Positions 9,687 to 18,012 of a DNA stretch of 64,000 nt are shown piece after piece (within the stretch, counting starts at the first letter, position 1; every line of letters starts with the position of its first letter). The notes beneath the pieces were generated by a model that saw only the letters and a list, made by a program, of their open reading frames with translations, was not told the DNA's origin and searched no databases. This DNA comes from Thioalkalivibrio nitratireducens DSM 14787 (GTDB taxonomy: Bacteria; Pseudomonadota; Gammaproteobacteria; Ectothiorhodospirales; Ectothiorhodospiraceae), in NCBI RefSeq assembly GCF_000321415.2, contig NC_019902.2:930001-994000 (forward strand), given 5' to 3'. The position numbers were made by a program, and so were the translations under genes.

Positions 9687-10595
9687 TCAGGCCGTCACCG
9701 CCTGGAGCAGCGCCAGGGGACCGGCCGCCGCGATTTGGTCGAGCTGTTCGGGTTGCATCACGAACAGTGAACCGGCAAAGCCCAGTGCATTAACGGAGAT
9801 GCCTGCATGGTGTTCCCGGGTGCGCGGCACGGCCAGCATCCAGTCGCGGGTCAGCAGCAGGTTATAGGGGGCGGACTGGCGGATCTCGCCGCCGAGGTTG
9901 AGCGCTTCGAAGCCGAGGGTCTGCAGCAATCCGGCATAGTACCGGTACAGGGCCTCGGGTGCATCGAGTGCAGCCGATTCCAGGCGCACGAAGGCGTGCG
10001 GGATCGGCAGGGACGGGCACTGCCCAATTCGCCCGGGCGCGTCCCGGGCATCCAGCAGCGGCGCAATGGGTACGGCTGGGCGGGTGTCATCCAGCGGCAG
10101 CGGGATCCACTGCAGGTGTTTGTGTGGCTGGCTGGCACCGGCCACCCTGCCGCCGTTGTAGAAGCCCAGCCCTTCCCGTTCGCGCAGGCAATAGGCCAGC
10201 GTGGCGAGGTCAGCCGGCGTGAGCAGGCATTCCTGATGCTCGAACTCCCGGGTGACTAGCAGGATGTGATGCTCGATCACGTTGAATTTGTTGAAGATGC
10301 ACAGGTGTCTGGGTCCCACGGCGCCGATGGTGAGGTCCGGCTCGGGTGGCAGGAACGGATTCGGCGGTCTGGCGTTGCGCTGGGCGTGTCCGCATTCCCT
10401 GTCCTTCGCCTTGCGCGCCAGGCTCGACACCCGGCGCAATAGCCAGGTCACGCCGTCGCGTTCTAGCCGGTTCTGCTCGGTTTCGATCGGCTGCAGGGCA
10501 CCGCGGGCCAGGGCATGCCGCTCACATGCGAGCAGCTGCGGCCAGAGTGCACCCGGGCCGAGGTCGGGGATGGCGGCTGTCCTTTCGGCTTGCAT
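9687..10595 (-). CDS. ATP adenylyltransferase / Ap4A phosphorylase II family protein
   Basis: 302 residues related to fungal APA1/APA2 and bacterial homologues, which cleave diadenosine tetraphosphate phosphorolytically. The HIT-like catalytic motif is visible as GASQPHKHLQWIPLPL near residue 155, with His-x-His-x-Gln. Upstream are NPFLPPEPDL and FNKFNVIEHHILLVTREFEHQ, typical of the family. The enzyme would act in the cytosol on dinucleoside polyphosphates, which accumulate under stress. The gene stands alone between the outer-membrane protein and the HAMP-GAF sensor. Confidence 0.85.
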   Translation of the reverse strand: MQAERTAAIPDLGPGALWPQLLACERHALARGALQPIETEQNRLERDGVTWLLRRVSSLARKAKDRECGHAQRNARPPNPFLPPEPDLTIGAVGPRHLCIFNKFNVIEHHILLVTREFEHQECLLTPADLATLAYCLREREGLGFYNGGRVAGASQPHKHLQWIPLPLDDTRPAVPIAPLLDARDAPGRIGQCPSLPIPHAFVRLESAALDAPEALYRYYAGLLQTLGFEALNLGGEIRQSAPYNLLLTRDWMLAVPRTREHHAGISVNALGFAGSLFVMQPEQLDQIAAAGPLALLQAVTA

Positions 10596-10897
10596 GGCGC
10601 AAGCCTAATACAAGAGCGGAAGGATCCCGCAAGGGGTTGGCCTGCATCCATGGTGGTGGCCGCCCCACAAGTGGTGGGTCTCGGCGCATGAACCAGATGC
10701 CCGAAAACGGCAAGCCTGGCAGGCTGTCGGAGATAGGCGGTTGCTGCTGAGCCGAGTTCGACGAGCAAGATTCGTAGACCGCTCATGAGCGGATGCTTCG
10801 CCCTGCATCCCCGGCGTTGCCGAATGGCCTTGCACGATGTCGACTCTCCGGCGCGGCTCTGCGCCAGATTCGCCGAACGCTGGCCGGCACTCAACTT
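10596..10897. other. Intergenic stretch without a supported gene
   Basis: About 300 bases between two minus-strand genes. On the minus strand near 10785 an ATG opens a short frame beginning MSGLRILLVE, which resembles the first strand of a response-regulator receiver domain. The following residues do not continue the match. It may be a decayed receiver fragment or coincidence. Confidence 0.35.
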
Positions 10898-12157
10898 CTA
10901 CTGCTTCTCCATGGCCACCGTCTTCTGCAGGGCGTGGCCGATCAGCCCCGCGAGGTTGGTGATCAGTTGCTGGTGGGAGAGCAGGTAGGCGTTGGGCTGG
11001 CGCGACGCCAGTACCAGCAGGCCCGTGTGCTGGTGCGTGCCCTTGACCGGCAGGAGCAGGACGGAGCGTAGGCCCTGCTCGATGAGGGTGCGCTCGAAGG
11101 CTGCCATCGGAACCCCGCCACCGGTCTGCTGCAGATCCGGGATACGCAGGGGGGTTTTGGCCGCCAGCGCGGCGTCGAGCTGGCTGTTGGCGAGCGGAAA
11201 GTAGCGCTCACTCGGGGGTGTCGAACGCCCGTCGAGGACTGCGTGCTCGAGCACACCGGCCGACTGGTCCGGGGTGACGCTCAACAGCGCTGCCCAGTCG
11301 AGCGGGATGAAGGTTTCGAGCTCGTGCCATACTGAGGTCAGTACGGATTCGGGATCCTCGGCTTGTTGTACCTTGTCGATCAGCTGAAACAACGCGTGGA
11401 GCCGATAGGACAGGCTGTTGAAGGACTCGACCATCAGGCCGATCTCGTTGCGGTTTGGCACCGGTACCTGATGGCCGAAATCCCCCTGGGAAACGTGCTC
11501 GAAGGCTCCCACCGCGTGATGCAAGGGGCGGAGCACCCGCGTATGTAGCCAATACACCGCGCCCAGCATGATCAACAAGGCGGTGATGACCGCAACACGC
11601 ACCAGGCGCCGCTGCCAGTTCAGGCCAGCTCGGGCGGCCTCCTCGAAGGCCCGATGCAGCGCCGCGGTGGCTTCCTCGAGCCGGGGAGCGTGTTCGATCA
11701 CGTACTCTGCACCCCACTCCAGCCGCGGCTCCTCGGGCACGTCCCCCAAGGCCCCGTCCAGACCGGTGCGAAAATCCGCCCAGACCCGGGCCGCCTGCAG
11801 GACAGCCGGGTGGTCTGCGGTCCCGAGCCCATCCCTCGCCGCCAGCAGGCGCCCGTCAGGGCCGAGGTTCTGGTCCAGGGTTTCCCGGTGTGCCAGGAGA
11901 TCCTGGTAGTAGAGCTTCACGTCCCTGAAGTAGGTGGAGTAGTCGCGGGCTGGGGTGGCAAGGTAGTTCATCGCCTGCTCGCGCATCAGGTGCGAGGCGT
12001 GTTCGAGGCGGGCGGCAGTGGCGAGCACCACCTGTTCCTGCTGGCGCATCTGAGCCGAATGCACGGCATAGCCCGAACTGGCTACGACCACCGCGACCAG
12101 GCCGAGCAGCAGGATCGCCAGTTGCAGCCGAATGCTGTGCAGAAAATCAATGCTCAT
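10898..12157 (-). CDS. Membrane sensor with periplasmic domain, HAMP and GAF, no output domain
   Basis: 419 residues. A first transmembrane helix (LQLAILLLGLVAVVVASSGY) is followed by an all-helical periplasmic region of about 150 residues, then a second helix (AVITALLIMLGAVYWLHTRV). A HAMP linker follows (LRPLHHAVGAFEHVSQGDFG), then a GAF domain of roughly 150 residues to the C-terminus. No histidine kinase, GGDEF, EAL or methyl-accepting domain follows. Either the protein signals through a partner or it has lost its output. The ATG at 12157 has a GAGG ribosome site and begins directly before the first helix; the frame is open further upstream to 12274. Confidence 0.8.
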   Translation of the reverse strand: MSIDFLHSIRLQLAILLLGLVAVVVASSGYAVHSAQMRQQEQVVLATAARLEHASHLMREQAMNYLATPARDYSTYFRDVKLYYQDLLAHRETLDQNLGPDGRLLAARDGLGTADHPAVLQAARVWADFRTGLDGALGDVPEEPRLEWGAEYVIEHAPRLEEATAALHRAFEEAARAGLNWQRRLVRVAVITALLIMLGAVYWLHTRVLRPLHHAVGAFEHVSQGDFGHQVPVPNRNEIGLMVESFNSLSYRLHALFQLIDKVQQAEDPESVLTSVWHELETFIPLDWAALLSVTPDQSAGVLEHAVLDGRSTPPSERYFPLANSQLDAALAAKTPLRIPDLQQTGGGVPMAAFERTLIEQGLRSVLLLPVKGTHQHTGLLVLASRQPNAYLLSHQQLITNLAGLIGHALQKTVAMEKQ

Positions 12158-12304
12158 ACAGCCTCTGGACGCGGAAGGGCCGATCGCAGAACCGCGATCT
12201 GGATCCTTGGCGGGCATCGTCCGCATGAATCCACACCTAAGAGGAACAACAACACCATCTTCCGAACAGGTCAATTGTGGAATCTACGGATACGAAGCAA
12301 GCCA

Positions 12305-12394
12305 TATCGCAAGAATGTCTGTGCCAGGGGAACGTCGATTACGACCAGTGTGGATGTCGCCGGGTGGCTGGGCCCGGACGAGGGCTCCTCGCGA
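12305..12394 (+). pseudogene. Remnant of a GGDEF (diguanylate cyclase) domain
   Basis: The bases translate to TTSVDVAGWLGPDEGS, nearly the same as TASVGVAGWLGPDDGS in the intact diguanylate cyclase at 14286-15272. The nucleotide match to about 15083-15170 is visible by eye over some 85 bases. Only the late part of the domain survives; the left edge is approximate and the right edge is the MITE insertion. A short stretch after the MITE (about 12717-12750) also resembles the bases following the intact cyclase (about 15320-15353). This suggests an old duplication of the whole gene end, later deleted. Confidence 0.7.
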
Positions 12395-12674
12395 CCTGAT
12401 TATCACGGAAGCTCCGCAAGCTGGACTGGGCCATCTTCGAAACCAGCGTCATCGCGAGGAGCGAAGCCTTTAGCCGCGAGCGCAGCGTGGCGGGACGTGG
12501 CGATCCAGAGGGCGATGGTCCCCCCCGCGCCGCCTGGATTATTCGCTGCGCTCACCCTGCGGGCCAGCCTTCGGCTGTTCAATGCGCTGCGCGCATTAGT
12601 GCCGCGCTTCGCTCGCAATGACGACCGACGCGGAGAGGTATCGCACTGGCTGAGGAGGTTTCGTGATAATCAGG
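12395..12674. mobile_element. MITE copy 1 (non-autonomous inverted-repeat element)
   Basis: A 280-base element bounded by perfect 13-bp terminal inverted repeats, CCTGATTATCACG and CGTGATAATCAGG. It is flanked on both sides by the 8-bp direct repeat CCTCGCGA (12387-12394 and 12675-12682), a clean target-site duplication. It encodes no transposase. The interior is itself a long imperfect palindrome (CGTCATCGCGAGGAGCGAAG pairing with CTTCGCTCGCAATGACG). Compared with the 193-base copy at 37909-38101, in opposite orientation, it is almost identical except for two internal insertions of about 29 and 60 bases. It interrupts the GGDEF remnant. Confidence 0.88.
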
Positions 12675-12916
12675 CCTCGCGATGACGAATGAATCAGCGC
12701 CCCTTAGGTAATCGCCACGACTGCTTCGTGTCCATCGATCTTCCAAGCTGGTGTTGTGGCGGCGCCGATGCTCGCGTTGGTCGATGGCGCGACCGGACGC
12801 ACACGAAGAATTGCACAGCGCTCTGGCTTCGGCCCGATCGCGTGGGTTCTGCTAGTATTCGGCGGAGTGTTGTAGGCGAGTGATTCTGACGTGCCCTGCG
12901 TGAGGCAGTATGCGCC

Positions 12917-13213
12917 ATGTTCGTTGCAATGAGCCGGTTTCGCGTGATTGCGGGCCAGGAAGGAATGGTTCGTGAGGCCTTCCGGCAACGACCGAGGCTG
13001 GTGGACGCACACCCGGGCTTCATTCGCCTTGAAGTGCTCACCCCCGATCAGCGGACTAACGAGTTCTGGTTGATCACCTTCTGGCGTGACCGCGAGAGCT
13101 TCGAGCGCTGGCACGCCGACCATCTGCGTGAGTCGCATGCATGGATGCCGAGGGGGCTGAAACTCGAGCCCGGCAGCCGCAGCCTGACGTATATGGAACT
13201 GGTCGCCGAGTGA
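12917..13213 (+). CDS. Antibiotic biosynthesis monooxygenase (ABM) domain protein
   Basis: 98 residues forming a single ABM/dimeric alpha-beta barrel domain: MFVAMSRFRVIAGQEGMVREAF, then HPGFIRLEVL, then NEFWLITFWRDRESFERWHADHLRESH. Family members include small cofactor-free monooxygenases and heme-degrading enzymes (IsdG-like); which applies here is unclear. The stop codon overlaps a possible GTG start of the B12-binding gene, so it is the first gene of a three-gene operon with that protein and a diguanylate cyclase. Confidence 0.85.
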   Translation: MFVAMSRFRVIAGQEGMVREAFRQRPRLVDAHPGFIRLEVLTPDQRTNEFWLITFWRDRESFERWHADHLRESHAWMPRGLKLEPGSRSLTYMELVAE

Positions 13214-13221
13214 GTGGCCGA

Positions 13222-14289
13222 ATGGACACACTTCCCTCCGGAGTCGAGCGGGCGATCGAAAACCTTCGTGCCGAAGCACTGGATCACGGCACGCGGTACA
13301 TCTACGACCGGATTGGCGAGCACCTCGCACCGTGGGGCGAGGCGGGGCGAGTACGTTGCCGCGCGGACCTGAACTGGCACCTGGACTTTCTCCTGGGTGC
13401 TGTCGCGGTGGGGGATCCGGGCCCGTTTGTGAATTACCTTTCGTGGCTGGTCGATCTGATGCGTAGCTACGGGGTTCCCGGTGATTCCGTCGAGCTCTCC
13501 GTCGAGGGGCTGGCCTCCGTGCTCAGGAAGCGGCTGAGCAGCGAGCAGTGGGCTGAAGTGGCGCCCATCCTTGCCGCAGGGATACAGTCACTGGCGAGCG
13601 GCGGGGTGGCATCGGCGGATGCAGCGGGCGGTATTGCGCCGACACACTCGACCGACAGCGATGTGGCTCCCGCGACGCGGCAGCAACTGATGTCCGCACT
13701 GGTGGCCGGAGACGCGGTTCGAGCGTCCGGGATCGTATCCGGAGTCACCCGGCAATGTGGTTACCTTCGGATGGCGGAAGGGCTGGTGCAGCCGGTGATG
13801 AGCGCCATTGGTGAGATGTGGCAACGGCGCGAGATCAGTGTCGCCCAGGAGCACCTGGCGAGCGCAGTCATTCAGAAGCTTCTGGTGCGGGAGTTCGTGA
13901 ACGCGCCGTTCGCGGATCCGGTGCCACGCTCCGTGTTGCTGGCCTGTGTGGCCAGCAACTACCACCAACTGGGCTTGCGCATCCTCGCGGATGCCTTCGA
14001 GCTCAAGGGCTGGTCCGTAGAGTTTCTCGGCGGGGATACGCCGACGGGAGACCTGGTGCGGCATGTGGAGAGTACCCGCCCCGATCTGGTGGCGTTGTCG
14101 TTGTCGCTTGGACGGCAGATTCCGATACTGAAGGACGTGGTCGCCGGGATTCGGGAGCGACTGGGTTCGGGCCCTCCCCGTATCATTGCCGGGGGACCGG
14201 GGCTTACCGGTCTCGGGTTCTTGTGTCCGCGTCTGGGTCTGGACGGGTGCTACCCGAGCGTTGCGTCGGTTCCGGATCTCGGGCCGTGA
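13222..14289 (+). CDS. B12-binding regulator with photoreceptor-type W-x9-EH motif
   Basis: 355 residues. The N-terminal ~150 residues are helical with no family I recognise. A four-helix cobalamin cap follows, with W200-x9-E210-H211 (MWQRREISVAQEH). Then comes a Rossmann-type B12-binding domain with NYH248QLG in place of DxHxxG. The W-x9-EH signature is what distinguishes CarH/LitR/AerR-type photoreceptors and relatives from methyltransferases. There is no MerR DNA-binding domain, so the output is probably protein-protein. The downstream diguanylate cyclase overlaps by GTGA and is the obvious partner. The start is ATG 13222; a GTG at 13210 overlapping the previous stop is an alternative. Confidence 0.8.
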   Translation: MDTLPSGVERAIENLRAEALDHGTRYIYDRIGEHLAPWGEAGRVRCRADLNWHLDFLLGAVAVGDPGPFVNYLSWLVDLMRSYGVPGDSVELSVEGLASVLRKRLSSEQWAEVAPILAAGIQSLASGGVASADAAGGIAPTHSTDSDVAPATRQQLMSALVAGDAVRASGIVSGVTRQCGYLRMAEGLVQPVMSAIGEMWQRREISVAQEHLASAVIQKLLVREFVNAPFADPVPRSVLLACVASNYHQLGLRILADAFELKGWSVEFLGGDTPTGDLVRHVESTRPDLVALSLSLGRQIPILKDVVAGIRERLGSGPPRIIAGGPGLTGLGFLCPRLGLDGCYPSVASVPDLGP

Positions 14290-15272
14290 CGATCGGTAGG
14301 CTCGTGGGTGCGATTACACCGCGCGCGCAGGTCATGCGCTTCCTCAACGATTCCATCAGTACATTGTTGGCCTTGTTCGAGGCCGACGGCACGCTCGTCG
14401 AGGCGAACCGCGGGTTCCGGCACCTGCTGGAAAGCATGCCCGACGGCAGGGATCCGGCGGTGGTGTTCGTGAATCCGGGACTCGCGGAGCTGAACGGCAT
14501 GGCCGACGAGGCCGGGACCGGTCTGGTGTATCGGGGACTGATGACCGTGGGCAACGTGGACTGTGACTCGGACACCTGGCTGGGAACGGTGTATCGAGTG
14601 GGGTACCAGTTACTGGTGGCATGTGAGCGGGATATCGCAGCGGACCGGAACCTCCGGGTGGAGTTGTTCCGTCTCACTGATGAATATGCGGCGAAGGAAC
14701 GCATGCTCGCGAAGGCCCATCGTGAACTGGCGCGGCGCACTGCGGAGGTGGAACGCCTGACGTTCACCGATTCGCTGACCGACCTCCCCAATCGTCGGGC
14801 ATTCGACCAGGAACTGGAACGCGAGATTCTGCGTTCGGCCCGGTATGGTGAACCTCTGTCGCTGCTGATCGTCGATCTGGACCACTTCAAGCGGGTCAAC
14901 GACCGTTTCGGCCATGCTGTCGGTGATGATGTGCTCAGGTCCGTGGCTGCATCGCTGCGCGCCGAAGCACGAGGGGTGGACACGGTGGCCCGCTGGGGCG
15001 GTGAGGAATTCGCGGTTTTGGTACCGGCCACTGGAATGGATTCCGCCAGGCGCCTGGCAGAACGAATTCGCCGACGGATCGGGAAAATGTCGAGGCCAGA
15101 GGGCGTTGCACCGATTACCGCCAGCGTGGGAGTTGCCGGATGGCTGGGGCCGGATGACGGGTCCGCTGCGCTGTTCAAGCGCGCAGATCGTGCGCTCTAC
15201 AAGGCGAAGCACGACGGTCGTAATCGGATACGGGTTGCGGACGAAGGTCCGGAATGTCAGGCCGGATCGTGA
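14286..15272 (+). CDS. Diguanylate cyclase (PAS-like region plus GGDEF)
   Basis: 328 residues starting at a GTG that overlaps the preceding stop (GTGA). A PAS-like segment (LLALFEADGTLVEANRGFRHLLE) lies near the N-terminus. A heptad-like helical linker around residues 118-158 leads into GGDEF. The active site reads GGEEF (RWGGEEFAVLVP), and the product-inhibition I-site RxxD is present as RGVD five residues before it. All visible residues are consistent with an active, feedback-inhibited c-di-GMP synthase. There is no membrane segment, so it is cytosolic and probably receives its signal from the co-encoded B12 protein. Confidence 0.9.
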   Translation: MTIGRLVGAITPRAQVMRFLNDSISTLLALFEADGTLVEANRGFRHLLESMPDGRDPAVVFVNPGLAELNGMADEAGTGLVYRGLMTVGNVDCDSDTWLGTVYRVGYQLLVACERDIAADRNLRVELFRLTDEYAAKERMLAKAHRELARRTAEVERLTFTDSLTDLPNRRAFDQELEREILRSARYGEPLSLLIVDLDHFKRVNDRFGHAVGDDVLRSVAASLRAEARGVDTVARWGGEEFAVLVPATGMDSARRLAERIRRRIGKMSRPEGVAPITASVGVAGWLGPDDGSAALFKRADRALYKAKHDGRNRIRVADEGPECQAGS

Positions 15273-15467
15273 GGCGAGGATTCCCGTGCCGGAGGGAGGC
15301 TCCCTTGAACCCGGTTCAGGTAAGCGCCAAGAGTGCTTCGTATCCATTCGTGTCGAAGCCGTTCATCAGACCCGGCCCACAGGCTCCGCCGCATGTCGAG
15401 TTCGCCTTGGAACTGGCGACGCCGTGCTTGCGGCTGCAGGCCATTTGCTCCTCGGGCTGACGCGCGT

Positions 15468-16415
15468 TCAGCGGTTCCTCCGGGGATCCACCCCGGCGGT
15501 TGGTGACTCCGGCTTCCTTGGGGCGAGCCGGCGCACCGCGCCCGGGCCGCGACCGCGGATGCGCTTGAACGCTCGCCGGAACGCGGCTTCCGACGCGTAG
15601 CCGAACGTTTCAGCCACTTCGGCGACCGAGCGGCGCCGGTCCTGCAGCAGCAGCTCTGCCTGGTGCATGCACCAGTGTGCGAGGTAGTTCATCGGCGTGT
15701 CGCCGACGACCTCGAGGAACTGCCGGGCAAAAGCGCTGCGCGAGAGACCCGCCCGCGCAGCCAGTTCGTCCAGTTGCCAGGGGTGACGGTAGTCGCGGTG
15801 CATGCACACCAGCGCCCGCCGTAGTTGCGGGTTTGCGAGGCCCGCGAGCAGACCCGCCCGGACCTGGCCTGCGGCCATGACATGGCGCAGCACCAGGATC
15901 AGCAATACGTCGGAGAGCCGGTCGAGAACGGTTTGCCTGCCGGGGCTTTCGGCCTGCGATTCCGTCGCCATCAGTCGTGCAAGCAGCTGCAGGCGCAAAT
16001 CCTGGTGTCCTTCGCTGGCGCGGATCAGCACGCAGGGGGGCACGGCATGCAGCAAGCTCTCCCCCGCCGGATCGTCGAACTCCACCGCGCCGCAAATGAT
16101 TTCGGTTCTCGGCCCATCGCCTTCGGTTTCGAGCCGGGTGTCGTAGTCGTCGAGTTCGATCTCGGGGCTGAGGACGTGCCAGGTATCCCGGGGCAGGAAC
16201 ACCAGATCCCCGGGCCCGAGCGCGCGCGGTGGTTGTCCATCCGCGAGGTGCAGCCAGCACCTGCCGCTGGCAACCAGGTGAAATCCGGCGCGGTGCAGCC
16301 CCGTCGTATTCAGGCGCCAGGCCCCACAGACGCGCGGGTTCGCCCACACCCTCGCGTGCAGCCGGTACTCGGCGAGGATCTCCGGGAGAAGGTCGTCTTC
16401 AAGACTTTCTGACAT
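15468..16415 (-). CDS. AraC-family regulator with cupin sensor
   Basis: 315 residues. The N-terminal half is a cupin_6-type sensor domain (HLADGQPPRALGPGDLVFLP and TWHVLSPEIELDDYDTR). The C-terminal half is the double helix-turn-helix of AraC proteins (QLDELAARAGLSRSAFARQF, later SVAEVAETFGYASEAAFRRAF). The family usually controls redox, nitrosative or catabolic genes. It is divergent from the secreted cupredoxin-like protein and DsrE2 gene across a 116-base intergenic region holding an AT-rich GGACATATAT patch, so these are its likely targets. Confidence 0.9.
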   Translation of the reverse strand: MSESLEDDLLPEILAEYRLHARVWANPRVCGAWRLNTTGLHRAGFHLVASGRCWLHLADGQPPRALGPGDLVFLPRDTWHVLSPEIELDDYDTRLETEGDGPRTEIICGAVEFDDPAGESLLHAVPPCVLIRASEGHQDLRLQLLARLMATESQAESPGRQTVLDRLSDVLLILVLRHVMAAGQVRAGLLAGLANPQLRRALVCMHRDYRHPWQLDELAARAGLSRSAFARQFLEVVGDTPMNYLAHWCMHQAELLLQDRRRSVAEVAETFGYASEAAFRRAFKRIRGRGPGAVRRLAPRKPESPTAGVDPRRNR

Positions 16416-16531
16416 GAATCAGCGATTTCAGGACATATATCGTGTCGCGTGTCCGGTCGACAATGGGACCCGTCGCCGCTTGATGCAAGTGCGATGGCAT
16501 TGATGACCACCCAGACTGACGGAGACTCACC

Positions 16532-16909
16532 ATGTACAGCAAACCCATCCTCCAGTTTTTCGCCCTCGTGGTGCTCGCGCTCGCCCTCGGCGGCACGGCC
16601 GCCGCCGGTACACCCCAGACGAGCAACGGCATCACCACGATTCACCTCGACCAGTACAACGGCTACTTTGCTGCGCAGGAAACCCTGGCGGGCCTGAAGC
16701 CCGGAACCTACGACTTCGTGGTCACCAACAAGGCCGGGAAGCTGGTCGGCTTCCAGATCCAGTCGGGCCGGACCCACGAGCAACTCGACATGTTCCCCCT
16801 GGATCCGGGCGAGACCCGGACCAGCCGGGTCACGATCACCGACGAGGGGTTTCGTTACCGCTGCCCGATCAACCCCACGCCCTGGTATGAGGTGGGCGTG
16901 GGTGGCTAA
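16532..16909 (+). CDS. Secreted small protein, possible cupredoxin-like fold
   Basis: 125 residues with a clear signal peptide (FFALVVLALALGGTAAAG, cleavage near residue 25). The mature part is about 100 residues of beta strands: GTYDFVVTNKAGKLVGFQIQ, RVTITDEGFRYRCPINPTP. The order and the RYRCPINP tail recall cupredoxins, where Cys-Pro-x-His lies near the C-terminus. Here the His position is Asn and no complete copper site is visible. It may be a divergent cupredoxin or unrelated. It lies just upstream of the DsrE2 gene on the same strand. Confidence 0.65.
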   Translation: MYSKPILQFFALVVLALALGGTAAAGTPQTSNGITTIHLDQYNGYFAAQETLAGLKPGTYDFVVTNKAGKLVGFQIQSGRTHEQLDMFPLDPGETRTSRVTITDEGFRYRCPINPTPWYEVGVGG

Positions 16910-17056
16910 TCGACCGTAACGCGTACCGCCCGGCCCCGCATCGGTGCGGGACCGGGCCGCGCGATTGAATGATTCCGTGGTCCGGCCCCCAACGCACCGC
17001 AAGCCCTTTCCGAGTTCCACGAACACGATCCCAATCCCAATCGATGAGGTACCGTC

Positions 17057-17671
17057 ATGAACGCCACTGCAATCCCGGCCCCTGCGCCCAATCCGAACGA
17101 TCCCGCCGCCCTCGACGATTGGTTCGACCGTCGTTTCGAGCAAAAGATGGCCGAACGCGAGGCTTCGCATGTCCCCAGCATGACGCTGATCGCAACCAAG
17201 GGTACGCTGGATATGGCGTATCCGCCGTTCATTCTCGCTTCCACGGCAGCTGCGCTGGGCTGGGAGGTGTCCATCTTCTTTACCTTCTATGGCCTGAACC
17301 TGCTCAGGAAGGAACTGGACCTGAAAGTGTCTCCGATGGGCAACCCCGCGATGCCCCTGAAGCTGCCGTTCGGCCCCGACTGGCTCAAGAGCACGAATCT
17401 GCACGTACCTACGCTGCTGATGTCGACCCCCGGCTTTCAGGCGGCCGCAACGGGCCTGATGAAGAAGACCATGCGCAACAAGGGCGTGGCGGGCATCGAG
17501 GAACTGCGCGATCTTTGCGTCGAGGCGGAGGTCAAGCTGATCGCCTGCCAGATGACGGTCGAGCTGTTCGGGATGCAGAAACGCGATTTCATTCCGGAGA
17601 TCACCGACTGGGTCGGTGCCGCGAGCTTCCTGCCCGTGGCCCAGAAGGCCGATGTCAATCTGTTTGTTTGA
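17057..17671 (+). CDS. DsrE2-type sulfurtransferase-family protein
   Basis: 204 residues of the DsrE/DsrF-like superfamily, DsrE2 branch: SMTLIATKGTLDMAYPPFILASTAAALGWE, FFTFYGLNLLR, and the conserved Cys in KLIACQMTVELFGM. DsrE2 proteins carry sulfane sulfur in dissimilatory sulfur oxidation and normally sit with rhodanese and TusA genes. Here those partners are absent and the neighbours are the secreted small protein and the AraC regulator. A hydrophobic segment around residues 52-80 fits reported membrane association of this branch. Confidence 0.88.
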   Translation: MNATAIPAPAPNPNDPAALDDWFDRRFEQKMAEREASHVPSMTLIATKGTLDMAYPPFILASTAAALGWEVSIFFTFYGLNLLRKELDLKVSPMGNPAMPLKLPFGPDWLKSTNLHVPTLLMSTPGFQAAATGLMKKTMRNKGVAGIEELRDLCVEAEVKLIACQMTVELFGMQKRDFIPEITDWVGAASFLPVAQKADVNLFV

Positions 17672-18012
17672 ACCCCGGGCGAGGCCCGGTCGCCGTGGGA
17701 CGGGCCCGTCCACCAACGCGCGGTATACGGTCCCGCACCATCGCCTCGGAGAAGCCCCACTCGGCGACAACACAGCGGTGCGGGCGGCGGCTGCGGTAAG
17801 GGCCCATCGCCCTCCCCACGCTCACGGCCCGGTGTTGGGAGCACCCCCACCAGGTGCTTGCGGCAATGGCGCGGGAAGCGTATCCCTGCTGTACTTCGGA
17901 CCTGGAGCGACCCAAACTCAAGGTACAGGCTCCCGGTTCGTCGGAGGCCGCGCGGGAAGTCGCGCAATCCCGGGCCAACGCGTGATCGCGGGTGCTTCGT
18001 CAGGAGGTCACG
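17672..18012. other. Intergenic stretch without a supported gene
   Basis: About 340 high-GC bases between the DsrE2 gene and a lipoprotein gene. Short open frames on both strands show no recognisable domain or ribosome site. It probably contains the lipoprotein promoter, but nothing specific is identifiable. Confidence 0.4.

Noticed and set aside
10463-10894. Response-regulator gene beginning SGLRILLVE
   Set aside because: Only the first strand resembles a receiver; no Asp pocket or later motifs, and most of the frame overlaps the Ap4A phosphorylase gene.
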